Translations under genes and position numbers: made by a program
DNA from: a virus
DNA length: 64,000 nucleotides
Reading direction: 5' to 3' (one strand)
IMG/VR virus record: IMGVR_UViG_3300023278_002893
Location: 233,726-297,725 of that record
The notes under the pieces: generated by a model
Database searches by the model: none
Seen by the model: only the letters and a program-made list of their open reading frames with translations
What the model was told of the DNA's origin: nothing
Shown here: piece after piece, positions 38,416 to 46,450 of the stretch
Layout: each line of letters starts with the position of its first letter
Position numbering within the stretch: the stretch's first letter is position 1

Positions 38416-38919
38416 GTGAACACTGCTGACCGGAAGTTTGAATTGAGAACATCGTCCCGCAGAAATGGCATCACTGCCGTTCTCGCCGAGGGTTTGGAAA
38501 TGACAGTCACCGTCATTGGATTGACGGATCCCCGTCGGTTGACTCGGAACGAACATGCATATGCCGTTCTGGACATCAATACCGGTTTGGTTCCAATTCG
38601 TGTGCGAGACATCAAGCTCGTGTTCAGTCCGAACAAGAAACGGCTCATCGTCAAGTGGCGGAAGTGGAAGACGGGTTTCAGGCGGGGCGACTGCGACGAG
38701 TGGCTCGACATCGCCGGCCCGCCGAAGCAGGAAGACAGAGAGGCTCTCGATGAGATAATCATTGCGGTCTACAAGCAGATCGTTCAGGAGAGCGAGAACG
38801 GAACGTTGGGGCAGAACAACCTCGACAAGCTGGAAGAGCTGAGAGCCTCCCTGGAAGCGGATAGTTCGGACTCGGCGCCCGCCGGCGATCCCGATACCGA
38901 AGCGGAGCAGAGCGCGTAA
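38416..38919 (+). CDS. hypothetical highly biased protein (GTG start)
   Basis: 167 residues: N-terminal 100 beta-rich (AVLDINTGLVPIRVRDIKLVF), then an acidic helical tail. Not recognised. Strong C/G-ending codons, dispersed element upstream and hairpin downstream, as for the SSB and 19034 genes. AGGAGATATCA before the GTG. Confidence 0.72.
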   Translation: MNTADRKFELRTSSRRNGITAVLAEGLEMTVTVIGLTDPRRLTRNEHAYAVLDINTGLVPIRVRDIKLVFSPNKKRLIVKWRKWKTGFRRGDCDEWLDIAGPPKQEDREALDEIIIAVYKQIVQESENGTLGQNNLDKLEELRASLEADSSDSAPAGDPDTEAEQSA

Positions 38920-38951
38920 ACCTCGACGTAAGAGAAGATCGAGGATCAAGT

Positions 38952-38996
38952 GTCGGGTGAAGAGGAGGAGGCGCACGTCTCCTCTTCTTCCCCGAC
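38952..38996 (+). terminator. strong hairpin
   Basis: GTCGGG..AAGAGGAG pairs with CTCCTCTT..CCCGAC. No U tract. It lies between the 38416 and 39009 genes. Confidence 0.55.
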
Positions 38997-39008
38997 AAAG
39001 GAGTAGGC

Positions 39009-39458
39009 ATGGAAGCCAAAAGGTTCCAACGATTAGATCCCTACTGGCAGGGAATCTCCGCGAGTCGGAGAGAAGGAACTCTCTATGTGAAGATGTCAAG
39101 AGCGCTTGCACTATCCATTTGCTCTCAGTGGACGTTGTTAATCCATGAGCACAAGGAAATTCCACGCGGGGGTCTACCCAAACTATTCGCACTCCTCCAA
39201 GACGAAGAAGCCGGCAGTAGCGCCTACGGTATCAGATCTGTGTTCTACTCCTCTCCTGTAGATGAGTGTAAAGCAGACATCGAAGCAATTGATGCCTTCA
39301 CTTTATTCATGCGATCTGATAGTTATCTCGTCTTACTTAGAAGGACTCTTGAGCTGGGCTTGGAGTCTGATCCGTCTGTGGATTGGATTGCTCGTGTTGG
39401 CGGTGGCCCTGAGCCCGATACCGACCAAGTGGTCTGTAAAGAACGGTGTGGGACGTAA
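39009..39458 (+). CDS. hypothetical protein
   Basis: 149 residues, alpha/beta, not recognised. AAAGGAG before the ATG. Codon use is ordinary, unlike its two neighbours. Confidence 0.65.
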   Translation: MEAKRFQRLDPYWQGISASRREGTLYVKMSRALALSICSQWTLLIHEHKEIPRGGLPKLFALLQDEEAGSSAYGIRSVFYSSPVDECKADIEAIDAFTLFMRSDSYLVLLRRTLELGLESDPSVDWIARVGGGPEPDTDQVVCKERCGT

Positions 39459-39553
39459 TTTGATCGCGCCGATAAAAATTCCATCTGAAAGCCCTTTGAA
39501 CTAAAGGGTGGAACCAGAAGGAAGTAATAGGTACTACCCGAAGGAATAACTAG

Positions 39554-39576
39554 GGTTGTTTCTTCACTTCGTGAAG
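39554..39576 (+). repeat. dispersed stem-loop element before the SSB gene
   Basis: GGTTGTTTCTTCAC-TTC-GTGAAG, the most complete form (CTTCAC/GTGAAG). About 90 nt upstream of the SSB start; CGGC/GCCG hairpin and GAGGAG follow. Confidence 0.75.
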
Positions 39577-39667
39577 TAGGAACCGACGAGTTGGAGGCAG
39601 TCTTCAAGTCGTCACCAAAACGCAACAAGTTGTCCCGGCTAAGCGCCGGGATGAGGAGACCAAGTAT

Positions 39668-40198
39668 ATGAACGCCAACAATTGCATCATTGTGGGACGC
39701 CTCGCGCGTGCCCCGGAACTGAATATGGGCTTCAAGACCAGCGCCGGCGAGCAAGGCTACCGCTGTTTCATGAGGATCGCGGTCACTCGGATGAGCGATC
39801 TCGCAAAGCCGCGGAAGGAGCAGCGCGCCAACTTCGTCCCCGTTGTTTGCTGGGGGAAGCTCGCGAAGAACAGCGCCGAGTATCTCGATGTGGGTACGGA
39901 GGTGACGGTCATCGGTGAGTTCATGGCCGACAGCCGCCCGAAGCTCAACGGCGCCGGGGAGCACATCGTCGTCGAGGGGAAGAAGCAGTATCACCCCGAG
40001 TCGCTCCACCTCAACGCCTCGTCGATCCAGTTCGGACAGCGCTCGCTGAAGAACAAGAACGGAGGTACCGAGGTTGGTGCCGATGTGAGCACGGAGACTC
40101 CCGCCGGAGAACCCGCCGCTGCCGAGGCTCCGACGCCTGCCGCAGCCGGAGCGAACGGAGACAACCCGTTCGGAGAAGCCGACGCCGCCACGGCGTAG
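39668..40198 (+). CDS. ssb: single-stranded DNA-binding protein (main SSB)
   Basis: 176 residues. OB-fold start NCIIVGRLARAPEL, FVPVVCWGKLAKN, VGTEVTVIGEFMADS; then a flexible Ala/Pro/Glu linker and the tail GDNPFGEAD, comparable with the acidic DIPF tail of bacterial SSBs that recruits partners. Coats ssDNA at phage forks. Strong C-ending codons, own leader with dispersed element and own terminator indicate high expression. GAGGAG before the ATG. Confidence 0.92.
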   Translation: MNANNCIIVGRLARAPELNMGFKTSAGEQGYRCFMRIAVTRMSDLAKPRKEQRANFVPVVCWGKLAKNSAEYLDVGTEVTVIGEFMADSRPKLNGAGEHIVVEGKKQYHPESLHLNASSIQFGQRSLKNKNGGTEVGADVSTETPAGEPAAAEAPTPAAAGANGDNPFGEADAATA

Positions 40199-40234
40199 CG
40201 GTCTCTCACAAGCAGTAAATTGCAGTAATAAATT

Positions 40235-40278
40235 GGGGGGTTCCCTGGGTGTATGCCTAGGGAGCCCCCTTTTTTTTC
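40235..40278 (+). terminator. rho-independent terminator
   Basis: GGGGGTTCCCT pairs with AGGGAGCCCCC, followed by eight T. Ends the SSB transcript. Confidence 0.9.
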
Positions 40279-40295
40279 GTCAGGATAGCGACCGC

Positions 40296-40376
40296 GTGCT
40301 GGCATACAAGATCGCGACGGAATGCGCTGAAAAGATTATTCTGGATAATGCCCAACCCGAGCAAGAAGGAGGTTGA
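40296..40376 (+). CDS. possible 26-residue protein (GTG start)
   Basis: Begins MLAYKIATECAEKIIL. Weak AGGA upstream; its 3' end holds the AGGAGG of the next gene, a common arrangement for coupled genes. Confidence 0.35.
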   Translation: MLAYKIATECAEKIILDNAQPEQEGG

Positions 40377-40382
40377 ACGAAA

Positions 40383-40493
40383 ATGTTTGATCCATTGGGA
40401 GTAATTCTGTATCTTCTGATAAGTATCGGCACTGTCGGTATTCTCTTGGAGAATCCGAATTTTCAAGCGTGGAATATCACATCATTTCAGTGA
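40383..40493 (+). CDS. small membrane protein
   Basis: 36 residues with one hydrophobic helix (LGVILYLLISIGTVGILL). GAAGGAGG nine bases before the ATG. Confidence 0.5.
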   Translation: MFDPLGVILYLLISIGTVGILLENPNFQAWNITSFQ

Positions 40494-40565
40494 ACTTCTG
40501 GGTAGAAGTAGAGAAGTTTCCAGAGAAGAGAGGTCGAGTAAGATGCGTGCCGGGAGAAAGAAACA

Positions 40566-40628
40566 ATGAATGAAACCATTCGCACAATAGTCGCATCCAG
40601 CCATTATAAAGGGACAATAAGAACATGA
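40566..40628 (+). CDS. 20-residue peptide
   Basis: Begins MNETIRTIVASSHYKG. GGGAGAAAG before it and ATGA overlap with the next gene support translation. Confidence 0.4.
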   Translation: MNETIRTIVASSHYKGTIRT

Positions 40629-40849
40629 CCACACGTATGAGTTTCCCAGAAAGACGTGAGCTGCGTCGTAAAGAAGCAGAAGCGCGGCAGGTAGAGAAAG
40701 ACCAACGCGGAGACGCTGGTCAGCTCAGACACTTAGAAAGTAATGGCTTCGGAGATTGTAAGGAGGCACGTCGCCTTCGTATCGCACTCCTCGGAGGTGA
40801 GCCGGAAGCAATTGAAATTGCGCCGGACAAGGAGCGGAAAGTTGAGTAA
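40625..40849 (+). CDS. hypothetical charged protein
   Basis: 74 residues, Arg/Glu-rich helix (PERRELRRKEAEARQVEK), likely coiled coil; not recognised. Contains the ribosome site of the next gene. Confidence 0.6.
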   Translation: MTTRMSFPERRELRRKEAEARQVEKDQRGDAGQLRHLESNGFGDCKEARRLRIALLGGEPEAIEIAPDKERKVE

Positions 40850-41042
40850 CGGAAACATCAGTGGTGGGAAGATCGCGCCGGTGATCGCCCTCGTCTTCTT
40901 CATGTTCGCAGGTTTCGCCGTCATGGGCGGTGTGAGTTTCTTCAACGAATCGACCCGGCAGATGAACGCCTATCAAGGCAAGCTCGATGCCAACAACGCC
41001 GACTTCGACAAGATGTGGAAGGTGGGCTTGGAGTTGATCTAA
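40842..41042 (+). CDS. membrane protein (TTG start)
   Basis: 66 residues with one hydrophobic helix (residues 11-31, VIALVFFMFAGFAVMGGVSF) and a polar tail. AAGGAG seven bases before TTG. C-ending codon bias. Confidence 0.6.
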   Translation: MSNGNISGGKIAPVIALVFFMFAGFAVMGGVSFFNESTRQMNAYQGKLDANNADFDKMWKVGLELI

Positions 41043-41047
41043 ATTAT

Positions 41048-41123
41048 TCCGGAGTAGCTCAGCTGGTAGAGCATCTGACTCTGAATCAGAAGGTCGAAGG
41101 TTCGAATCCTTCCTCCGGATCCA
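41048..41123 (+). tRNA. tRNA-Gln (CTG)
   Basis: Full cloverleaf: acceptor TCCGGAG/CTCCGGA, anticodon arm TCTGA-CTCTGAA-TCAGA with CTG, T arm GAAGG-TTCGAAT-CCTTC, encoded CCA. Confidence 0.95.
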
Positions 41124-41169
41124 TAAAAAACAAATAGGTATCAGGGCAGAGGAAGAAAGGACTTTACAA

Positions 41170-41490
41170 ATGACTAATGCTGAAACTCTGATAAGTTTTC
41201 CCTGGGCTGTGATGGATATTGTAAGTAATTACACCATCCAAATAATTCACGACAGCTCTGATCTAGCCAATGATCTACTTCTAACTCCGCCCAATCGAAG
41301 TGCAATTCTGGAGGAGTGTTTTCTCCGCCTCCTTCCGGAATATGAATGGACGCAGGAAGAACACCTCCAAGGTATGTGGTGCAATACAGTGGAAGATTTG
41401 GTTGAATTCTTCGAGGACATCATTGTTGGTGAAAAGAAAGAAAAGCCGGCGGCGGGAGATTTCTTTTTCAACTTCGCCGGATGTAAATAG
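41170..41490 (+). CDS. hypothetical acidic protein
   Basis: 106 residues, helical, acidic, lies alone between two tRNA-Gln genes. Not recognised. GAAGAAAGGA upstream. Confidence 0.65.
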   Translation: MTNAETLISFPWAVMDIVSNYTIQIIHDSSDLANDLLLTPPNRSAILEECFLRLLPEYEWTQEEHLQGMWCNTVEDLVEFFEDIIVGEKKEKPAAGDFFFNFAGCK

Positions 41491-41498
41491 TTCCCTAT

Positions 41499-41572
41499 TC
41501 CCCGGTCGTCTAACGGCAGGACAGTAGCCTTTGAAGCTGCGCATCGTGGTTCAAATCCACGTCGGGGATCCA
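41499..41572 (+). tRNA. tRNA-Gln (TTG)
   Basis: Acceptor TCCCCGG/TCGGGGA, anticodon loop CTTTGAA with TTG, T arm GTGG-TTCAAAT-CCAC, encoded CCA. Together with the Gln-CTG gene it covers both Gln codons. Confidence 0.93.
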
Positions 41573-41612
41573 TAAGCCAGGAGACGGCTAGCAACCCATG
41601 AAAGGAAAAATC

Positions 41613-42608
41613 GTGACTAACGAAAGAGAAGCGGAGCTTCGCAAATTTGAATCCCAAGCCATGCGCATGGTTAGGGCTTACTTACTAAAAGAAGTTTATC
41701 ACGATGCCGATCACGAAGAACTCGCCAAGACCTGGGGTGTAAAAATTCGCAAGGTCAGGCAGCTTTTACTCTTCGAGATCCCGAAGTTTCATGAAATAGT
41801 ACAACTTCTCGATCTCGCTGGTTTTGATCTTGGTATTGCTATCCACGATCCGGGTTCCGGCAAAGAAGTGACTCTTTACGCCGCAAATAATCTATCAGGG
41901 GAAGCGCCCATTGTTCCCAGAATCAAGGAACAAACTCCTAAGTATAAAACTCCAGACACGATCGCGACGGGTTCCGAGGAAGGATTGGATTTCCTCCCCG
42001 TCACGAACGAGAGAGCCGTAGATGGCTCCTTCGACATCGGCACGGAGCTAGGTCCCGATGCCATCGAGGGAGAATTCCAAGAAATCGACTCCAGAGACCT
42101 GCTAACTGTGATGATCGAAGAAGGTCAGCCTTGTGGTGGCTGCGGCCATCAGCCCCGGATGGCAGGTTCCACAATGTGTGAAAACTGTACTCGGGGTACA
42201 GATGTATCGGAGTCATCTCCCACAGAGGTTCAATTCTGCGAGAGATGTAAGTCCGCCGATCATCACGGTGAGGCGTTCTTCTGCGGTGAGTGCGGAACGA
42301 CCTTGGTTTGGAAAGCGACCAACCTCGTAGAGATGTATCTGAGAACGGGTCACCAAGCGGAGCTTGACCGCACTCGGGAATCGGATCTCTGCCATAACTG
42401 CCTGAATCATGCACCGATCCCTGATTCCGATCTTTGTCACTATTGCACCGTGATGGGAGTAGAGTGCGACATTCCAGAAGAGCCGGAAGAATCGGAATAT
42501 CCCCTCAGTTTGAACGCGAGGGTTGATCTGCACAAGGCAGACCAGTCGCGTTCGTCACATACAGAGAGACTCCTACGTCAGTCGGGTCTCATTGAAAGCG
42601 AGGAATAG
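41613..42608 (+). CDS. helix-turn-helix protein with multiple zinc ribbons
   Basis: 331 residues. N-terminal 70 residues contain an XRE-like HTH (HEELAKTWGVKIRKVRQLL). Residues 170-290 carry CGGC...CENC, CERC...CGEC and CHNC...CHYC, three zinc-ribbon pairs. Likely a DNA-binding regulator with a protein- or RNA-contacting zinc part. GTG 41613 is preferred because AAAGGAAAAATC fits it; ATG 41598 would place the ribosome site inside the gene. Confidence 0.7.
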   Translation: MTNEREAELRKFESQAMRMVRAYLLKEVYHDADHEELAKTWGVKIRKVRQLLLFEIPKFHEIVQLLDLAGFDLGIAIHDPGSGKEVTLYAANNLSGEAPIVPRIKEQTPKYKTPDTIATGSEEGLDFLPVTNERAVDGSFDIGTELGPDAIEGEFQEIDSRDLLTVMIEEGQPCGGCGHQPRMAGSTMCENCTRGTDVSESSPTEVQFCERCKSADHHGEAFFCGECGTTLVWKATNLVEMYLRTGHQAELDRTRESDLCHNCLNHAPIPDSDLCHYCTVMGVECDIPEEPEESEYPLSLNARVDLHKADQSRSSHTERLLRQSGLIESEE

Positions 42609-42612
42609 AACC

Positions 42613-43038
42613 ATGAAATTGACCTTCGAACAGACCCAAGGCACTCGAACTTTTTATTTCCCCCTCGATCGTGACAAGGTCACTCCCCCGGAGTTCACCG
42701 TGGTCATCCGACCTCTCAACGGTGAGGACTTCGACTTTGATCCCAACGAAGACCAGTACGAAGCCGGAGTGGCTTTCTGCTCCAAGGACGACCAGTTCTC
42801 CAAGAGGAGAGGACGTCTTCTGGCGTACCACAGAATGTTCGGCAAGAATGCTTTCGTAGGCACCTCGACGGAAATCGCCCACGCAATCGAAGCCAAGCTA
42901 GATTTGTTGGTGTCCCGCCGGCCTTTCTCATTCAGTGCCCCTGCAATTCAGGACGTGCTGCACGTCATCGCGGCCGACGCTCTGGCCGGATACTTCAAGG
43001 CCAAGAAGGAGAATCGCGAAGCGGCGGCGAACGCCTAG
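42613..43038 (+). CDS. hypothetical highly biased protein
   Basis: 141 residues, alpha/beta, Ala-rich helical tail; not recognised. C-ending codons as in the SSB. Four nucleotides after the HTH gene. The dispersed-like hairpin at 43051 follows. Confidence 0.68.
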   Translation: MKLTFEQTQGTRTFYFPLDRDKVTPPEFTVVIRPLNGEDFDFDPNEDQYEAGVAFCSKDDQFSKRRGRLLAYHRMFGKNAFVGTSTEIAHAIEAKLDLLVSRRPFSFSAPAIQDVLHVIAADALAGYFKAKKENREAAANA

Positions 43039-43050
43039 AAGGAAACACAG

Positions 43051-43074
43051 TAGTTTCTTCAGGTAGTGAAGAAG
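43051..43074 (+). repeat. dispersed-like hairpin
   Basis: TAGTTTCTTCAGGTAGTGAAGAAG; arms CTTC/GAAG. Lies between the 42613 and 43113 genes. Confidence 0.5.
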
Positions 43075-43112
43075 TTTCTGTTTAGTGTGTTATAAAAAAC
43101 CTTTCAGAAGGA

Positions 43113-43565
43113 GTGGTGATACCCTTGAAAGATGGGATTACGGTAGGTGAGGCCAGGGAGCAAGTCTCTGGTTTCTTGAGCGAGACAGGCTGCTACGACA
43201 TCTGTGCCAGTTGTCCTGTCTATGGGGAAGATGGCTGTTGCGATGGGTGTGATCATTTGGTGAAGGGTAAAGGATGCGGCCAGCCAAATTTGTCCTGCCT
43301 TTCCTACACCTGTGGGGTGCTGAACATGCACCTAAGTCGCCAGGATGCGAGTGGGAGTCTGTTTCCTAATAGGTTGGATGAACTGACCGATCTGCTCTAC
43401 GGTCTCCCAAGGGAGGGATACCGAGGATGTGAGCGAAGGGACGAGATGGAGGTGCTGATCATCGAAGATCCTCTGAAAATCAATCGAGTTGGTCTCGTGG
43501 CCTTGATCGATGCAGGAATCGCAGACATGATCGAGTCGGACGCAGAGGAGAAAGACAAGCAATGA
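43113..43565 (+). CDS. Cys-rich phage protein
   Basis: 150 residues. CDICASCPV, CCDGC, GCG and CLSYTC form a dense Cys region (residues 25-70), then a helical part and DALIDAGIADMIES-like end. Resembles a recurring phage/prophage family with clustered Cys, role unknown. Start uncertain: GTG 43113 or 43116 sits almost on AAGGAG, TTG 43125 is 11 bases away. Confidence 0.65.
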   Translation: MVIPLKDGITVGEAREQVSGFLSETGCYDICASCPVYGEDGCCDGCDHLVKGKGCGQPNLSCLSYTCGVLNMHLSRQDASGSLFPNRLDELTDLLYGLPREGYRGCERRDEMEVLIIEDPLKINRVGLVALIDAGIADMIESDAEEKDKQ

Positions 43566-43927
43566 GCACCGAATTCGAACTCGGCGTCGAGGGAGTGGCC
43601 CAGCTCAGGCGGAAGATCCAGGGAGTCCGAAAAGAAAAGGACGGCGTTTATTCCGAACGTAATAGACTGGTAGCAGCTCTCTCCAAACTCTTTCCCTCTT
43701 GGTTGGAAGATCATCCAGCAGAAGATAAGGAGTGGGCAGAGCATTGGAGAACCATCGTGTTCATCGACGGGCCCGGCGGTCAGATGTCTTGGCACATTCA
43801 CTTCTCCGAGATCGAGATGTTCTCACATCTGGAACACCGCGGGGGCGATAGTTGGGACGGGCACACCACCGAACAGAAGTACGAGAGGCTGGCTAGCCTA
43901 ACCGTACTCGAAAGGGCGAGGGAATAA
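43562..43927 (+). CDS. conserved phage protein of the WDGHTTEQKY type
   Basis: 121 residues with VYSERNRLVAALSKLFPS, a SWHIHFSEIEMFSHL segment and WDGHTTEQKYERL. This is a widespread phage family known to me, without an assigned function. ATGA overlap with the gene before. Confidence 0.8.
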   Translation: MSTEFELGVEGVAQLRRKIQGVRKEKDGVYSERNRLVAALSKLFPSWLEDHPAEDKEWAEHWRTIVFIDGPGGQMSWHIHFSEIEMFSHLEHRGGDSWDGHTTEQKYERLASLTVLERARE

Positions 43928-44230
43928 ATGAGTGAGATGCGACTGCAGGAGGTGTCTCTGATCGGACGGATGAAGAGCGATCCGATCTCCACGGACAGCA
44001 AGGAATGTTATTTCAAGATCGATGCTGGGGGTAATCTTCCCTTCCCCTGCTTTTGTAACGGAAAGACTGCCGAGAACGCAACCAAGTTCCTGAAGGACGG
44101 GGATGAGGTTGCGATCGAGGGTAAGCTACACATGAAGCAGTTCAGGGGTGAAAAGCAACCCATACTGCTTGTATTTGCGAGGCACATTAGTTATGGCAGG
44201 AAGACGCACTCGTTGGTATCCAACTATTAG
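43928..44230 (+). CDS. SSB-like OB-fold protein
   Basis: 100 residues: VSLIGRMKSDP, CYFKIDAG, FPCFCNGKTAENATKFL, DGDEVAIEGKLHMKQF follow the SSB OB-fold order, without an acidic tail. One of three SSB-type proteins in the window. It may bind ssDNA or modulate the main SSB. Starts directly after the previous stop. Confidence 0.72.
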   Translation: MSEMRLQEVSLIGRMKSDPISTDSKECYFKIDAGGNLPFPCFCNGKTAENATKFLKDGDEVAIEGKLHMKQFRGEKQPILLVFARHISYGRKTHSLVSNY

Positions 44231-44636
44231 CGGAATCTTTGCGATCTATATAGGTGTGGATGCTCTAAATTATTCTGGAATAAAGGGTCTAATTCTTTGG
44301 CCCTTCTTATTATTAGCTTGGGCGGTATCGTACAAAGTATATTTATTTGTCTGTGAAGGCGATGAGGAAATTATTTATGAAACCAAAGGTAATGGTGGAG
44401 GATCGGGAGAATCTGAGGCTGGTATCGCTCGTCCGAAAGATAGACGAATACCTTCTGCAGCGCCAAACAGCGGAAATCTTCGGACAGCAAGCCGAATCAC
44501 GAGCCGGATTATCGGAGAGGTTGCCCAACGGCAATCTCTTCGTACAAAAGAAGCTGAGTCACGGACTTCGGATTCGAGCCGAGATAGAGAACGACAAACA
44601 GACCGTGACTTTGCGGATTTTCTTAGATCCTCTTAG
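44193..44636 (+). CDS. membrane protein overlapping two genes
   Basis: 147 residues: two hydrophobic helices (residues 12-30 and 33-55), then a Gly/Ser/Arg-rich tail. The membrane half is convincing; the last 85 codons lie over the next gene in another frame and look like low-complexity read-through, so the real stop being so late is unusual. Confidence 0.5.
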   Translation: MAGRRTRWYPTISGIFAIYIGVDALNYSGIKGLILWPFLLLAWAVSYKVYLFVCEGDEEIIYETKGNGGGSGESEAGIARPKDRRIPSAAPNSGNLRTASRITSRIIGEVAQRQSLRTKEAESRTSDSSRDRERQTDRDFADFLRSS

Positions 44637-44844
44637 ATTCAATAATTGGACTAAAGCCTTAGGGCCGGTGGAGTTCTTTTATATGGATCCTTTTGGAGTG
44701 GAAGTTTATTTTAAGGCTGGTAAATGGGCGATATCTATAGATAAGAAGGTAGTTCCTTTCAAGAACACCAACGAAATCTATGAAATGGCCCGCATTGAAG
44801 TCCAGACCAGAGGTAATGCACGGAAGCTAGTGCGTGTAGCCTAG
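44377..44844 (+). CDS. hypothetical protein
   Basis: 155 residues, alpha/beta, with EVYFKAGKWAISIDKKVV near the end; not recognised. Start uncertain (44362, 44377 or 44392); GAGGAAATT favours 44377. Overlaps the membrane protein by 260 nt. Confidence 0.65.
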   Translation: MKPKVMVEDRENLRLVSLVRKIDEYLLQRQTAEIFGQQAESRAGLSERLPNGNLFVQKKLSHGLRIRAEIENDKQTVTLRIFLDPLRFNNWTKALGPVEFFYMDPFGVEVYFKAGKWAISIDKKVVPFKNTNEIYEMARIEVQTRGNARKLVRVA

Positions 44845-44853
44845 GAGGTCTCC

Positions 44854-45561
44854 GTGGAAAAATGCAGACCTATTATTTTCTTGATCTTATTAGGATCGTC
44901 TTTGTTTGCGCTCTATTCGAACAGAAGACAGCCTGAGATTATACCCCCATCCCTCATCGAAGAACCAAAACTCCGGTGGTCAGAGCTATCCTTTGAATAC
45001 CGGTTCGTGGTAATGAGTGAGCTTCGTGCAAACCACTTAGTGAAGATCTGCCATGCAGATCCTGAACTAGCATCCCGTATAGTAGCTGCGGTGGAAGAGG
45101 GCGCCGAACTATACAGCTTGGATATCGATCTCGTTCTGGGTCTTATCCTGGTGGAATCTCACTGCTCTCCCGAAGCCGTGAGTTTTATGGGAGCACTGGG
45201 GCTGATGCAGGTCATGCCCGCAACTGGGAAGTTCATCTCACACTCGTTGGGATTCAAATGGTCAGGTGATGGGGTTCTTCGGGCGATAGAAAGCAACATC
45301 GCTTATGGAACTTGGTATCTACATTACTTACGGACACGCTTTCCGAAAAACGAACATGCTGTTATCGCCTCCTATAATTGGGGGCCGGAACACATACAAG
45401 GAAGGATAAATCGATCCGAGCCTCTTCCCCAAGTTTATCCGGGGAAAGTGTATGAAGCCACAGAAAAACTCCGTCAATATATCTGGAGCGACGAATACAA
45501 TAAGATATATTGGCAAGGTGTGGATAAATACATCGAGAACGCTCGAAGAGAGGGAAGATAA
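44854..45561 (+). CDS. membrane-anchored lytic transglycosylase (SLT type)
   Basis: 235 residues: N-terminal anchor (residues 6-22), then the SLT domain: VLGLILVESHC with the catalytic Glu, GALGLMQVMPATG, NIAYGTWYLHYL, VIASYNWGP. Cleaves peptidoglycan glycan strands. The anchor suggests periplasmic action in lysis or wall remodelling, but virion delivery is also possible. GGAGGT before the GTG. Confidence 0.88.
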   Translation: MEKCRPIIFLILLGSSLFALYSNRRQPEIIPPSLIEEPKLRWSELSFEYRFVVMSELRANHLVKICHADPELASRIVAAVEEGAELYSLDIDLVLGLILVESHCSPEAVSFMGALGLMQVMPATGKFISHSLGFKWSGDGVLRAIESNIAYGTWYLHYLRTRFPKNEHAVIASYNWGPEHIQGRINRSEPLPQVYPGKVYEATEKLRQYIWSDEYNKIYWQGVDKYIENARREGR

Positions 45562-45565
45562 TAAT

Positions 45566-46450
45566 ATGTTGGTAGCATTTTTTGGAGATACACATGGCAA
45601 TCTAAATATCATGTACGCCATGTCTTTGGCCTGGGAAAAAAGGACAGGCTTCGAGATAGATTTGATTGTACAAGTTGGAGACTTCGGATTCTGGCTCTCA
45701 GAAAATACTGTAGATAAGATGACCGCCAAGCACCGGAAAAGAAATAACGACCGAAGAACACAGGTAGGTGAAGAACAAAGAGCCATTTGCGGGGACTACC
45801 CCGAATACGTGCTGGGAGAACTTACTGCACCCAAGAAAACCCTGGTCATTCGTGGCAACCACGAAGATCAAGGATACCTGATGCTGAGAGAAAGGAAACA
45901 TCAGAAAGAGAATCCCGATGATTACATGAACCGGGCGATTGAAATGGTTCCCAACATCTACTATCTACCTGATGGGCATGTGGTTGATATAGAGGGTGTG
46001 AAATTCGGAGGCCTGGGAGGAAACTTCTCCTATAAGACCTTCCACACTTGGAACTACTGGGACGAACACCGAACGCTTCGTTCAAAGCGGCACGGGGGTG
46101 AGCAACGTCGCCTGAACCATTTTACACGAGATCGTTGGGAAATGCTGTCTCGTAGAAAGATGGATGTCCTGCTCCTCCATGATGCTCCCAGTGGTATCGG
46201 AGTTGTAGGTGCTTCGTCCTTGAAGGGTAAGATGCCTGAGGACGAGATGACCAGCCTTATATACGGGTCGTGTGGTAGCCCTCAGCTACTAGAGCTGATC
46301 GAAGCAATAGCCCCCAAGCATGTCTATTGCGGACATTGGCATCAGTTTCGAAAAGCGAAGTTCGGAGAAACTCACACCACTGTGTTGAATCTAACAGGTA
46401 ACCCTCCCACAGAAGATTGTATGGAGGTAATAGAACTATGCCCCGAGTAG
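45566..46450 (+). CDS. calcineurin-type metallophosphoesterase
   Basis: 294 residues. Metal-binding motifs in order: GDTHGN, GDFG, GNHED, a mid-domain LLHDAP, and GHWHQ. Hydrolyses phosphate esters or cyclic nucleotides; substrate unknown. In phages such enzymes include nucleases and cyclic-nucleotide phosphodiesterases. GGGAAG before the ATG; overlaps the next gene by 13 nt. Confidence 0.87.
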   Translation: MLVAFFGDTHGNLNIMYAMSLAWEKRTGFEIDLIVQVGDFGFWLSENTVDKMTAKHRKRNNDRRTQVGEEQRAICGDYPEYVLGELTAPKKTLVIRGNHEDQGYLMLRERKHQKENPDDYMNRAIEMVPNIYYLPDGHVVDIEGVKFGGLGGNFSYKTFHTWNYWDEHRTLRSKRHGGEQRRLNHFTRDRWEMLSRRKMDVLLLHDAPSGIGVVGASSLKGKMPEDEMTSLIYGSCGSPQLLELIEAIAPKHVYCGHWHQFRKAKFGETHTTVLNLTGNPPTEDCMEVIELCPE

